DNA of 64,000 nucleotides from Hawksworthiomyces lignivorus. Lineage: Eukaryota > Ascomycota > Sordariomycetes > Ophiostomatales > Ophiostomataceae. Position numbers and translations under genes: made by a program. The notes beneath the pieces are model-generated. The model was given only the letters and a program-made list of their open reading frames with translations, made no database searches and had not been told where the DNA came from. Below are positions 1 through 10,721 of the stretch, one piece after another (the stretch's first letter is position 1; every line of letters starts with the position of its first letter). The stretch lies in the NCBI GenBank assembly GCA_002917075.1, contig NTMA01000003.1, positions 558,001 to 622,000 of the forward strand, written 5' to 3'.

Positions 1-304
1 CGGCATAGTTATTGCCAGCCTTTACGTGATTCGCGACTACTACATAAAATAGAGATGTAACCATTCAGGATCTCTATGTCGGTTTAGAGTTCAGGAAATG
101 AAAATTCTGTCTCTGATATCATGCAATTGAGTGATTGTATCACGGAGCCGAGCTTTGCTTGAGCCCTCTATTTTAGCTTTCTTGGCAGTTTTGAGCCGGA
201 AACAAGATGACCATCATTCTGCGATAAAATCTTTACCCCCAAACTTGGTTACAATGACTTATTCTGAATTTTGGTTAATTTACGCTATGTAAAGAATGCT
301 AAGG

Positions 305-2005
305 TTAAAAAAAGTCGGCCATGTCAAAAAAAGAGGACGTGTTGACCATTGGCTGCAGGAAATCTTCTAATTGCACATCCCCAATAGAGGATTCCCCAGC
401 GTTGTCGAATATGACAGAGACCTGGTCCAGCATATCTGCATCACTTCGTGGAATAGGATTACTTTTATTTTGCTTTTCCATGCTAGCGCGTATGAGCAAC
501 CGAGCAGTGTTCAGGGCTTCCAGCGTTAGCCGCGAATTGAAGTGTTGGTGGACAATTTCGAGAGTTTCCATAGCGGATGCCAAATTTGACTCGTTCCCAG
601 TGGAGTTGAGAGAAAGCAACACGCATACATATTGAAACATGGAATTGATTATATTCCACCATGGCTGCTTCTGGGCTGCAAGTCGCCGGGCTGCAGGGGC
701 AGCTGACATACCTGAGTCAAGTATAACCTGTATCTGGGCTTCCTGGGGACCGGGATTGAGCAGTCGAAGACGGCGATATATGGCAAAGCATAGTTCAGCT
801 TTTGTCAGAATGAGGAAATCGTGATCGGCTGGAGCTGCAACTAGTTTGCTCAGTGCCTGCGCAAGGCCATTGCTGCTCTCGCCTGCATTAGCGACTCCCA
901 CGTGCTGCGATATTGCGTCGACAAGATCGGATAGTTGGATAGTGAAATCTCCAATTTTCGGACGGATATGGTCACGAGGCATTGGCCCTAGGTTCGTAGT
1001 AGATCGTCCATAGTCAAAGGTGAAAAGGAGGTGTAAGCTCTGGGTGACGGACGCAACTCGCTCTTTAATCTCGGAGGTCTCTATTCCAGGCTGAGGCCCT
1101 TCAACCAAAGTTGTTGAGGTCTCCATTCGGTGCAGGCCCATTACCTCAACGAGATTTATGGACACAAGGCTGCTCAGACAAGCGGCATATGGGCGGCCTG
1201 TAGCTCGCACATAGAGGGTCCGCAGGATCCATGCAGAGGCGATATCAAGACAAGGAAACCGACTAACGACGGGGTCTTCTAAAATCATCTTGACATGGAG
1301 AACTATCTCTGTCTCGACTTCCTCGGGAAGGAGGTTTGAAAACAAGGAACCCAGAGCCACAACACCGCCAACGACTGTTTCAAATGGCAGACCCTGTGCC
1401 TGCCCATGCCAGTGTAAATGGCTGCGCTGGTATAGGAGGTCAGAATCCACAAACCCGAAGACCGGGTGGATGATAGAAATATAAGTGTCGATCAGAGCTC
1501 TCGCTTGCTCCCACGTCAAAAGCGTCGTCAGGCACGCCTTCACGAGGCAGCCTGGCTCCTTTCGAATGCCCAAGTGGTATGCGAAGGAATGCAGCCGCGG
1601 AGGTTCGGCTAGCCCGAGCCTTAATCCTAGATCGCGGGGTTGTGCCGCCGACGAGTGTTCGGCGATGAAACGGCTCTTGATCGGTGCTAAGTATCCTCCG
1701 GGATGAGGTTGCGTGGTGGTTTTATCACTCGTAGCGACAACGGGGTTAATGACAGGAGCCGCCGGCTGCTCATTAGACCGCCGGGAAGCTGGCGGATTTC
1801 GTGCCACTCGCTGGGAGGGGCGATTGGGCGAGTCCGCGACACTGCTGTCTCCATACTGGCATGTGAGATGATATCGCACACATGTTGAGCAAGGTTTTAA
1901 CCGATCGCATTTCCGCTTGCTTTGGCGACAGAGGATGCAGGACAGAGCCGATCTCATCCGCTTACGCACCCCTTGGTTTGTGCCGGAGTTCGCCAGCGGA
2001 TCCAT
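305..2005 (-). CDS. Zn2Cys6 fungal-specific transcription factor, 566 aa
   Basis: Predicted nuclear DNA-binding regulator. The N-terminus holds a binuclear zinc cluster at residues 23-49 (CILC, then KRKCDRLKPCSTC, last Cys at 49), spacing C-x2-C-x6-C-x5-C-x2-C-x6-C, preceded by a basic stretch (RKRMR). From about residue 165 the sequence (TYISIIHPVFGFVDSDLLY) matches the start of the fungal-specific TF middle homology region, which runs to about residue 350. The C-terminus is acidic and ends in Phe-rich residues, possibly an activation segment. It reads as a single exon, and the length is usual for the class. The next gene upstream is a broken regulator of the same general class, and two amidohydrolases follow within 9 kb, so a pathway-specific role is possible. 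Target genes cannot be read from the sequence. Confidence 0.9.
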   Translation of the reverse strand: MDPLANSGTNQGVRKRMRSALSCILCRQSKRKCDRLKPCSTCVRYHLTCQYGDSSVADSPNRPSQRVARNPPASRRSNEQPAAPVINPVVATSDKTTTQPHPGGYLAPIKSRFIAEHSSAAQPRDLGLRLGLAEPPRLHSFAYHLGIRKEPGCLVKACLTTLLTWEQARALIDTYISIIHPVFGFVDSDLLYQRSHLHWHGQAQGLPFETVVGGVVALGSLFSNLLPEEVETEIVLHVKMILEDPVVSRFPCLDIASAWILRTLYVRATGRPYAACLSSLVSINLVEVMGLHRMETSTTLVEGPQPGIETSEIKERVASVTQSLHLLFTFDYGRSTTNLGPMPRDHIRPKIGDFTIQLSDLVDAISQHVGVANAGESSNGLAQALSKLVAAPADHDFLILTKAELCFAIYRRLRLLNPGPQEAQIQVILDSGMSAAPAARRLAAQKQPWWNIINSMFQYVCVLLSLNSTGNESNLASAMETLEIVHQHFNSRLTLEALNTARLLIRASMEKQNKSNPIPRSDADMLDQVSVIFDNAGESSIGDVQLEDFLQPMVNTSSFFDMADFF

Positions 2006-2680
2006 TGCCAGAATCAGACTCGAATTTGCGCTTACGTTTAGGGATGATAATTATGAAGGTCTGGGGACTAATCTACAGAAAGTATCCTGCGTCGGAGGTA
2101 AAGGTGGTTAGTAATAATTACTACTAGATGAACAATATCTGACAGCTGTACATATTTCCCACAATAAAGTCCGACCAGAGATCGGAATCGGACCTACCGA
2201 CTCGCGCACAGTATTTAGTATTATTTAGTGAATAAATCATGACTGTGTTAATCACGACACAAACATGCCAGTACATGATTACAACCAGTATCTTGGCTCC
2301 GTATTTACTCTACACCCGCGTTTTTAGTCAAGTATATAGCAAACAAAATAAAAAAGAGACAATGAAAACCTATTGAAAAAAGTCATGATTTCATAGAAAT
2401 AATTACAAAAAACTTGCTAGAGCGGTGATCGATTTAGATCGTATATCGTCGAGTTTCGCTTTGACCTGGGTACTACCTTAAGCTGCCCCAAGCTACAACC
2501 CGCAGAGAGATAAGGTTAGACAGTAAGATATGAGAGTCGAAAAGGAATACATGACAGGCTATAAGACGAGAGGATATACACAAAATATAGAGGTCTATGT
2601 TCAACGGTAACCTTTCATCAGTTTAGAGAAATAACCCAGGTAGAGAATGTCTTGCAGAGCGCATGACGGGCTGAGTGATA
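2006..2680. other. AT-rich intergenic region
   Basis: No gene seen. This is the 5' flank of the Zn2Cys6 gene and the 3' flank of the broken regulator beyond it. No repeat or RNA signature recognised. Confidence 0.6.
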
Positions 2681-4145
2681 CTACTGTCGTTGAGGCCACA
2701 TCCGTCTTTGTTCACCTTCAGTTGCGTGGCGGTATTCGATCAGCTGCTTAGTTAGTTGCGTTGGCCATGTGAACCAGCTCGTGTAGCTTTCATCGAGCAG
2801 TGATCGCGTTGTCGTTTGCAAGTGCTCTGCCCAGCCTCGTAAGAACCAGCCTCTGTTGCCGACCTCCAGAAGCGGCGTATAGTATGCCAGGATGACTAGA
2901 CTCAGCGGGTCCCTGTTTCTTAAAAGGGACACTATGGCATCGTCCGTGTCGTATATCCAGACCAAAACTTTGTTGTACCGAGACGGGCCCTCGTATCGGC
3001 CATTGTGGTCGCCGAACATGGCCTCGTACAAATATCTCAGAGTACGAACACACCTCAGACGAACAGAGCTATGCTCGTCTGCCTGCGACTGTATTGCACA
3101 GTGAAGCGCGTCTAGGCGGCTGCTCCAATCTGTCCAAGAGGGGCGTCCTCCACGGGCCATTACAGGTTCGGTGACAGGCGGTTCTTCGTTTGATGGATCT
3201 GGGCCCAGCGGGGCTAGGAGGCTCGAGAAGAGAATGGAGGGATCAACAAGCTCGTGAATAAGCCGTGTCCCGAGAGCTAATGGTTGCCATCGTCCCGGCG
3301 ATGTGCTGTCAACTGTACAAACAAGTAGGTCATCTGAGCTGGAGGGCCCAGCTGCAAATGTACGTAGGCATTCGAGCATAGTGAATACGTAGATCGCGCC
3401 GCAATTTGCATTGTTTTATAAAACCTGGGAGCATTTTATTGAGTTCGGCGAGGCCTGTAGTTCCATGTTGCCTCCCGAGGCAGTTGTACCGAAGCTGTGA
3501 TGCCTCACTCTAGTTGTTCCCACGGAGAAGGTGCAGGGCACTGAGGGAGAAGGCGATATCGAGAACAAATGAATGGGCGAGCCCAATTTGCGGCACATTC
3601 TTCGCCCAAAACCGCACGATAGGATCAATTGGATCACACGATTGGGCCAGCGACGGAGCAGTGTGAGTGACGAAGTGGTGTAGCAGTTCGGATTGGCATC
3701 GACTCAGAGCTGGTGTCGAGCCAAGCGAGACTACGGGTGCAAGCGAGCTGTTCAAAGTCCATGATAACGAGGAACTCGGGGTATTGCTTTGAGGCATTCC
3801 TACATTCGAAGTCATCCAATTTCTCCTCGGCCGTCCTCGTGTGCGATGTCCATGCATGCTGTGTTGTGCTTCGCTCTCCTGTCCAGTCATCCCAGAGGAA
3901 TCAGGGTGGTCTGCAACTGCGGCATCTTGACTGCCCAGTGAGAAGCTACAAGGCAAGGAGAAGCGCGTGCAGCTTGCACATATCGGCCCGGCCTCGCCAC
4001 ACTAAAATGGTCAGCAGTCTTCAAGCCAGTTGTCGTCACAGAAGTGGGCGGCAGCTACCTTTACTTTGCGCCGTTTGCACTGTTGACAGCCAAGACGGGT
4101 TCTGAAGAATGTTTTCTTTGGTTGCTTCTTGAGCCGTGCGTGTAT
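2681..4145 (-). pseudogene. Broken Zn2Cys6 regulator of the UPC2-like class
   Basis: Three pieces align in order to one sterol-uptake-control-like regulator. (1) A zinc cluster: CQQCKRRKVK is joined across a 57-nt GT-AG intron (4002-4058) to CGEAGPICASC, last Cys near 3954. (2) The segment VRFWAKNVPQIGLAHSF..SLSALHLL, typical of the middle of this family. (3) NCGAIYVFTMLECL and onward to a stop at 2681. The chain is interrupted twice. An in-frame TAG lies at 3510-3512, shortly after ALHLLRGNN, with recognisable frame continuing beyond it. A one-base frame change is then needed at about 3410-3428, just before NCGAIYVF. No ATG is visible between the upstream in-frame stop (4146-4148) and the zinc cluster, so the start is also missing or in an unseen exon. 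Two independent lesions make a simple annotation error unlikely. Confidence 0.7.
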
Positions 4146-5143
4146 CTAGCGGGATGAATACTCTCCAGCCGGCTGTTCAGCTATCTGTTCCACGGGTTTA
4201 GGAGAAAGCAGAAGGACTGGCTGCACATGGTCCATTTCGCATGCTAGCAGATGGAGGGGAAGTAGCGCTTAACAGGCCATCAGCTCTAGGTATCTTATTT
4301 TATAAAGGACAAACAGGTGCGGTTAGGGGTCCAGCCAACATGCTGGCTATAAAAAAAAAACACCAAGCAACTAGAGAAACGTAGACATGTCTGAAAAAAA
4401 TAGCACTGGCCAAACGGCTGATGGACAGTGCACATGTCTGTAGGAGGTAAAATACTGGGTTAAATTAGCTAGCGTGCAGGGAACGCTTCGCAGCCATTTC
4501 TTTCTCCACCAGGAGGTTCCACTAACTACATGACATCGGTAATTTGCTGTCGCTCGTTGTTTGTGCTTCGTCTTGGATCCCGCCACGACTGGCGCTTTGG
4601 TGAGCCTTAGCTCGTTGTTCAGTTAGACAACACCCTGCTTTTAGTATACTTTGGTGATATTGGTCCGCCAATCTGGCCGCAGAAATTGCTTGTTATTCTA
4701 GATGGCAATATTACGAGAAATTTTCATGTTTATGGTGTTACAAATATATGCGGTCAGAAATTTAAAGAAAAAAGAAATAAGGAAGAAGGAAATAATAATA
4801 ATAATAATAATAATAGAGAGAGAGAGAGAAAACTGCTGTTTTTCCGCCGTACAACTTACCACTAAATCAAATTCTAATCCATAGTATCAACGAGCTTTAC
4901 AATGTTATATTTTTCAAAAGATGCAAACAAAAGATAGAAAACGGACAATTGACTGGGGTCTTATGCTATCTGCAGCGATGATATGGAATGTTCCCACAGC
5001 TATCTTCTAATACCCCACCTAATGCCCAAAGCTTACTTCTATGCCTTTGGTGGGACAATCCGACGACGTGACTTCGGCGATGCGACTTTCTCCTTCGTTT
5101 GCGATGCATCGAGCTGACGCACAGAAGCCAGTTGTTTTCGAAG
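4146..5143. other. Intergenic region with a microsatellite
   Basis: No gene found in about 1 kb. Contains the AAT/GA microsatellite at 4791-4830 and the presumed promoter of the amidohydrolase that starts at 5144. Confidence 0.6.
4791..4830. repeat. (AAT)n followed by (GA)n microsatellite
   Basis: About eight AAT units run directly into about eight GA units. Confidence 0.95.
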
Positions 5144-6597
5144 ATGCGTGTCTCAACCATGGAGAAACTCGATTCTGATAATCTATCCGGAAGTCGCAGC
5201 CAGTTTACCCTGCACACGTCATCGCTTTTCGACCCGAAAGCTAAGGAATTCCGCCGGAATATCTCCGTCACGGTGGATACAGCCAGCGGCCTCATTGTTC
5301 GTGTGTTTGAGCGCGATAGCGACGACGGCTTGGAAGCCATGCGTGACGGCGATATTGACCTGCGTGGGAAGTATGTGCTTCCAGGTCTGGTGGATGCGCA
5401 CACGCACATCTTTCTACATTCATACGCGTGAGTTGGCGGTCTGCATCTCGCCTCTTGTGTTCAGTAGGATTCACTCTGACGAAAGAAGCGAGGCCGATGC
5501 GCTTCACCAGAAACGCGACGAGAGCATGGCCGAACGCGTCGTGCGGGCCGTCTACCATTGCCGGGCCGCCCTGCTGGCCGGGTACACCACATACAGGTAC
5601 ATACTTGAAAACGGAAAGGAGTTGTTTTTGGTTATCGGGGTGATTTTAGCAGCCGTGTCTAATAGTCGTGTGCTGCAGAGATCTGGGAACAGAAGGCATG
5701 CAAGATGCCGACACGAATCTGCGTGACGCTATCTCACGGGGCCTGACACCAGGACCACGGCTGCTGGTGGCAACACGCGAGATTGCCAGCACGGGCGCGT
5801 TCGAGCTGCGCACCGAAAATGCTGGCGGCGGTCTTGTTTTGCCATCTGGACCAGATGCAGCTGACGGCGCTGACCAGTGCCGCAGAGCCGTGCGGCGACG
5901 CATCGCGGCCGGCGCCGACGTGATCAAGCTGTATGCCGACTACCGACGGCGCACGCTGCGGTTCCCTGGGGGCGAGAGATATACGCCACGCGAACCGAAT
6001 CCGGAAAGCGTTGCGTTTACGCAAGCAGAGGTCGATGCGATCGTGGACGAAGCACGGCTGGCGCAGTGTCCTGTGGCGGCTCACTGCGGTACCAGGGAGG
6101 GCGCGGCCGCAGCGGTAGCAGCGGGCGTAACGTCCGTCGAGCACGGAACCGCCATCACGGACGAGCTGCTGCCGCTCATGGCTGCCAAGCGGACCATCTT
6201 TGTGCCAACACTGTCGGTATACGAGCACATGCGGCCGCACCTGCTGCAACAACTGCAGCAGCGCGTCAAGCGCGCGCATGATGCCGGAGTGCGCCTGGCC
6301 TGTGGCGGCGACACCGGCACGTTCCCGCACGGCGAGAATGCGCGTGAACTTGAGCTCATGGTCGCGGCCGGCGTGCCCGTCGCAGACGTCATCGAGGCCT
6401 GCACTGTCGGCGGCTGGGAAGCCTGCGGAGGCGATCTCTGCGGCTGGCGCTTTGGCTGGTTCGAGGCTGGGCTACAGGCGGACATCATTGCGCTCGATGA
6501 CAACCCTGAACAGGTCACAGACGCCTTTCGCCATGTCAGCTTTGTGATGAAGGATGCAGCTGTGTACAAGCGTGACGGCAGGTCGCTGCTAGGTTAG
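5144..6597 (+). CDS. Amidohydrolase family protein (imidazolonepropionase / prolidase-like), 443 aa
   Basis: Metal-dependent hydrolase of the PF01979 superfamily, presumably acting on an amide, imide or peptide-like bond; the substrate is unknown. Three exons are inferred: 5144-5427, 5468-5596 and 5679-6597, totalling 444 codons. The metal-site motifs are in order: VDAHTHIF (His86, His88), a candidate carboxylated Lys in DVIKLYADY, His in VAAHCG, His in VEHGT and Asp in ACGGDTGT. The C-terminus has the usual QADIIALD strand. There is no signal peptide, so it is probably cytosolic. The first intron is only 40 nt, which is short, but phase and homology support it (HSYA, then a bridge, then LHQKRDES). 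ATGs at 5099 and 5159 are alternative starts. It lies upstream of a second, unrelated amidohydrolase at 8751. Confidence 0.88.
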
Positions 6598-6849
6598 CGG
6601 TTGTCTGTGACTGGTGGTCTTTGTATAGAGATACGTTATGTTCCCTACAGAAAACGGCGGCTAAAATATCGCTACCTGCTTGTAACCTGTAAGAGAAATA
6701 TCAAATTTATATTTTTTCCTTTAAATTGAGAGTGAGTTCTACTTCTGTCTTAGAGAGGCCGCCAATTGTGCTAGACAATGGTCCTTCATTACTAAATCTT
6801 GAGATTTCCTGCTTCCCTGCTTCCTAATGAACGACAACTCGCGCACGGC

Positions 6850-7823
6850 CTAGATTAAGGGAATGGCATACGGCGAGGAGGCATTTCCCTCACGTTGCGC
6901 CTGCACGCGCACGTCTGGCAAGAATGTGCCAGATGAGCGGTAAACGACGGTGGTCTCGACGTCGATGGTCGTGTCTGGCGTCGCTAAGGCGTTGGCAGTA
7001 AAATTGCCCGTTCCTAGAAAGTCCCATTCTACGGACACGATCTTGCCGCCGCCAGGGGGCACTTCGGCTCGTGCATGCAGAGTGACGTGGTCACCGATGG
7101 CGACCTTGGCGGTCGTTGTGCCGTCTACTGCGAGCTCGACGACAGGCTGTATATGCCGAGCCGCTCTGCTGCTGTAGCCGCCACAGAAACCTGTTGTGCC
7201 ACTACCGTGTAGTTCGTCGAATCAGCCGGCTGTCCGTAGCCTTCGACCCATGCGGCTAGGTCTCTCAGAGCAAATTCTATCATGCCGTTGAACAGAACGA
7301 GCTGCCCAAATAGCCCTTCGGCGGGACCGCCGTCGTAGTCATGATTGGCATGGTCATTGTAGTATAGCCGGTAGCGGTCCTCATACGACAGTCCCAAGGC
7401 GGCCGCCACCCGGCCGCGGTACTAATTGGCATGCCACGGAAAGGCGTCAGAGTCCATCAAGTTTTCCATGACAATGAGCTTGCCGCTATAATTTCCCGTA
7501 TGCGTGCCACCGCCACCCGCCCCTTCGGCCAGAGCCTCCGCCACGAGGATGTCTCGCTGAGGATAGATCGGCTGGCCGTCGGCATTGAGGAACTGGTTGA
7601 AACTGAAGAAGCCCGCACTGCGAGGTGGCACTTGGCGTCTATGATACGTGTGCATGGCCAAAAACTGCTTGTTATCTACTCTGGCTGTCTAGCCAGCACT
7701 GAGGCCGGCCCTTGCTGTTGCGTTACTGGCGTCATACAAGGTAAGCGTGTTTGTGGTGGTGTCTAATGCTCCCCACACGATTCCTTGAAGAATTCCAGAA
7801 GCGTCGTACATTGTGAAGTCGAG
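6850..7823 (-). pseudogene. Decayed C-terminal part of a large secreted hydrolase-like protein with a PKD-like end
   Basis: Consecutive pieces in one order look like the last ~320 residues of a big protein of a family I know mainly from bacterial exported proteins, with an alpha/beta-hydrolase-like core followed by a PKD-like beta domain. Recognisable blocks: YDASGILQGIVWGALD, VDNKQFLAMHTYHRRQVPPR, SYEDRYRLYYNDHANHD and GKIVSVEWDFLGTGNF. Lesions: TAG at 7689-7691, TAG at 7422-7424 (between DAFPWHAN and YRGRVAAALG, both in the same frame), and a two-base shift near 7150, where AERLGIY must change frame to reach PVVELAVDG. The frame is closed by TAA at 7824-7826 and no N-terminal half is visible, so the copy is also truncated. 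Family assignment is from memory; the decay itself is seen directly. Confidence 0.65.
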
Positions 7824-8750
7824 TTACAAGGAGCCCTTGCTCAGACCTCGCTGTTACAATAAACATCTAAAGAGGTTTTCATACCGCAGGTCACTGGTGG
7901 CTCACTCAAGCCCTCAATATTATCAAATTAAAGTAAGCAGATCTACTGGAGAACGATATGTTAAATTCTAGCTTATATGAAGAATCCTTTCGTTACAAAA
8001 CGGATGCGTTCTTAAATAGTATCCTGTTTGTTCGATACAGGAGCTGATACTGTCCTATTCGAGAATTCATTCAGCTACTGAAACAATCGTGAATCATACC
8101 AATGGTTCAGCCGATGTGAGGGTGGCTTGACTATTTATGCTGGCTTTGCATATCAACGTTCGGTTGAATTACTTTGTAATGCTTCGTAATACTTACCCGA
8201 TATTATCACAACGGTTGTTATTTGGGAGTTTCGAGATTTCTTTCCTTCGCAGAAACAGTTTCATAGCCAATGTAGATTCAACTAAAGCTAAAAATCTTGC
8301 AAATTTGGTTGGTTAATCTCCTCTGTCTTTAAAACTGCGGACTTCAATTCGAAATTTGCGTATCGCGTAATGCTGGTTGTTCCGATGTTTCTTCAACGAT
8401 GTTGGACAGAAGTACGGAGTAAGCCCACTAGATTCCTCGTACCCGGAACCTTAACCGTAAATGGGTATCAAGATTAGCCGGATATAGCGGGATTTCCCTC
8501 AAGATCTCCATATATTCGTGCATGGGGAAATTTTGCGTTACATCTGCCTCGTATGGGCATCTTAACCTACTTCCGGGGATTAGGGAGTTTTGGAGTTAAG
8601 AAAAAGGAACACATTTTTTTCTCAGCATAAATCGTAAGATATTTTCTGGCCCGAATGGATCAACGACAGTAAATCGTTAATGCAACAAGAATGTATTAAT
8701 GATACTGGTTGAATTTCTCAATTCTATTAGGAAAATACAGCATCACCAAT
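7824..8750. other. AT-rich intergenic region
   Basis: About 0.9 kb without a recognisable gene. It should contain the promoter of the amidohydrolase starting at 8751. I looked for a continuation of the decayed hydrolase toward its N-terminus and found none. Confidence 0.55.
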
Positions 8751-10353
8751 ATGGCACCCAAGCCGAAAACCACACTTCTTAAGGGCGGGCGTCTTCTAAT
8801 CCACGGCGCAAATGGAAAGGTCATACCGAGGGTATCGGATCTACTGATCGAGGAGAATATCATTACCAAGATTGAATCAAACATAATCGCAACTCCAGGG
8901 ACCAGAATTATCGACTGTACAGATAAGATCGTGTCGCCCGGCTTCGTTAGCACGCATGCACATTTGTGGCAGACAGCGTGCAAAGGTGCGCACGCGGACG
9001 AGAGTTTCGTCAAGTACATGGCAACCGGTAACTACATCTCGTCGCTCTATAGCCTCGATGATGCTTTCTGGGGACAGCTGGCCGGTGCGCTTGAAAACAT
9101 CGATGCTGGCACGACGACAGTGGTGGACCACAGCCACTTAAATCTTGGACTAGAGTACCGTAGGTTGCTCCCTCGCGTTTATTCCCGTTTCCTAGCTATA
9201 TTTCTGTACGGAGAGAAAATAGTAATGTTGGACCAAGCACTTACAGAATGCTATAGCAAAAACGGTGATCCACGCCTTGGTGGCGAGTCGCCTGCGCACC
9301 GTATACTGCTATTGCCCGCCCCGGCATGTTACGTCTTGGGAACCCTTTCATGCAGAGGATGCCACCACCTCACCCGAGACCTTGAATCAATTCAAAGCCC
9401 TTGCCACTAATGGACCTTATGGTGGCGGCGGTCTCGTGCATATCGGCTTTGGAATGGATAATGTTTACATGGGCGCGGCGCTGAAAGACTACTACGGTGA
9501 GCTCCGGGCCAGTCCTGGCGCCGCTAAGCTCATCACTACCCATGTCGTTGGCGGCCCGCAGCATGGAGATGCCCCGTCAGGCGCGACGCTGCTCGACGCG
9601 CAGGGCCTGCTTAGCACAGACATCTTGCTGAGCCACGCGCCGACGCTCACGGACGAGGAAGCCCGGCGACTGGCGGCTACAGGCGCATCTGTTAGCACGA
9701 CGCCCAACACGGAGCTGCAGATGGGGATGGTGCCCTTGGCACTGCGACCCGACGTCTATGCGAATGCGAGCATTGGTGTGGACTGCCATACATGGGGCGC
9801 CAGCTACCTGCCCACGCAGATGATGCTGCTGCTCCAGGCGACGCGGAGTTCTGTCGGGTCCGAACTGGCCAGACAAGGCAAATGGAGCCGGCGGGTCGCA
9901 TCGACAGCTGAGCAAGTGTTCAACCTCGGGACGATCGGGGGCGCCAAGGCGATTGGGATGGCGGGTGAGATAGGGCAACTCAAAGTTGGCTTAAAGGCTG
10001 ATATTATCATTTTCGGAACGTCCAGCCCAAGCATGCTCCCCGCAGCGATGGAGGATCCCGTGGCGGCGGTGGTGCTGCATTCTAGCGTCCGTGATGTCGA
10101 AACAGTGATCATAGACGGCGAGATCCGCAAGGAAGAAGGAAGACTGCTTGACATTCAGGTTCCAGATGTTCCCGATGTGCTGAAGAATGGTACTGCACCG
10201 ATAGGTCAGACATTGCCATGGAGAAAAGTTGCAGAAGAGATCGTGAAAAGTCGTTCTAGGATCAGAGCCAAGACGAAGGCCATTAATTTTCACCCAGTGG
10301 AAGAGGCATTAATTGACAAGATGTACATGAACAGAGAGGCCCTCATCGACTAG
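8751..10353 (+). CDS. Amidohydrolase of the chlorohydrolase / deaminase (ATZ-TRZ) type, 501 aa
   Basis: Predicted metal-dependent hydrolase or deaminase acting on a ring-bound amino or halide group; the substrate is unknown. Two exons: 8751-9159 and 9257-10353 with a 97-nt intron, 502 codons in all. Motifs: an N-terminal beta strand, then IVSPGFVSTHAHLWQTACKG (His69, His71), TTHVVGG, LLSHAPTLTDEE and GVDCHTWGAS, which supply the remaining His and Asp ligands. The stretch STHxHLWQTA is typical of the atrazine-chlorohydrolase-like branch, and fungal members are usually uncharacterised. It continues as LKVGLKADIIIFG at the C-terminal beta sandwich. An in-frame ATG at 8709 is an alternative start. 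Both amidohydrolases in this window lie in the same orientation with a dead gene between them. Whether they share a pathway is inference only. Confidence 0.87.
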
Positions 10354-10721
10354 GTTACATCCCTGTTCTCGCTGTCATTTGTCTAGTATAGAAAGAAGTT
10401 ACACATCCCTACTTAATAATATTTACAAAAGTTAAGGCGTAAATCGCAATTCAGTCATTCTACTGTCTCCGCTGTTACGTCTCCGTTCCAGTGCATTTTT
10501 TCGTGCCATGCACTTTCAAAGACGCACCATTTTTTTTATCATTCTGTGTTTTGCTCAAGGTCGCCCGAGGTGAAAGTCTCATTCAGCCATGTCGTCTCAC
10601 CACATGTCTGCGCATCGCATCATTATACTGGGCTGAAAGTGGCACGCCTCGGATGCCGTGCTCTTTGCCGTAGCGCAATCTAGCTTGGCGGCTTGAATCC
10701 ATGCCATAAGACTTGAAGACA
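10354..10721. other. Convergent intergenic region
   Basis: About 370 bp between the 3' ends of the amidohydrolase (+) and the GTPase (-). Nothing else seen. Confidence 0.6.

Noticed and set aside
3380..3433. An intron from the GT at CCCAG|GTTTTAT to TTTGCAG that would remove the frameshift in the broken regulator
   Set aside because: It would delete the conserved NCGAIYVFTMLECL block and would not remove the TAG at 3510.
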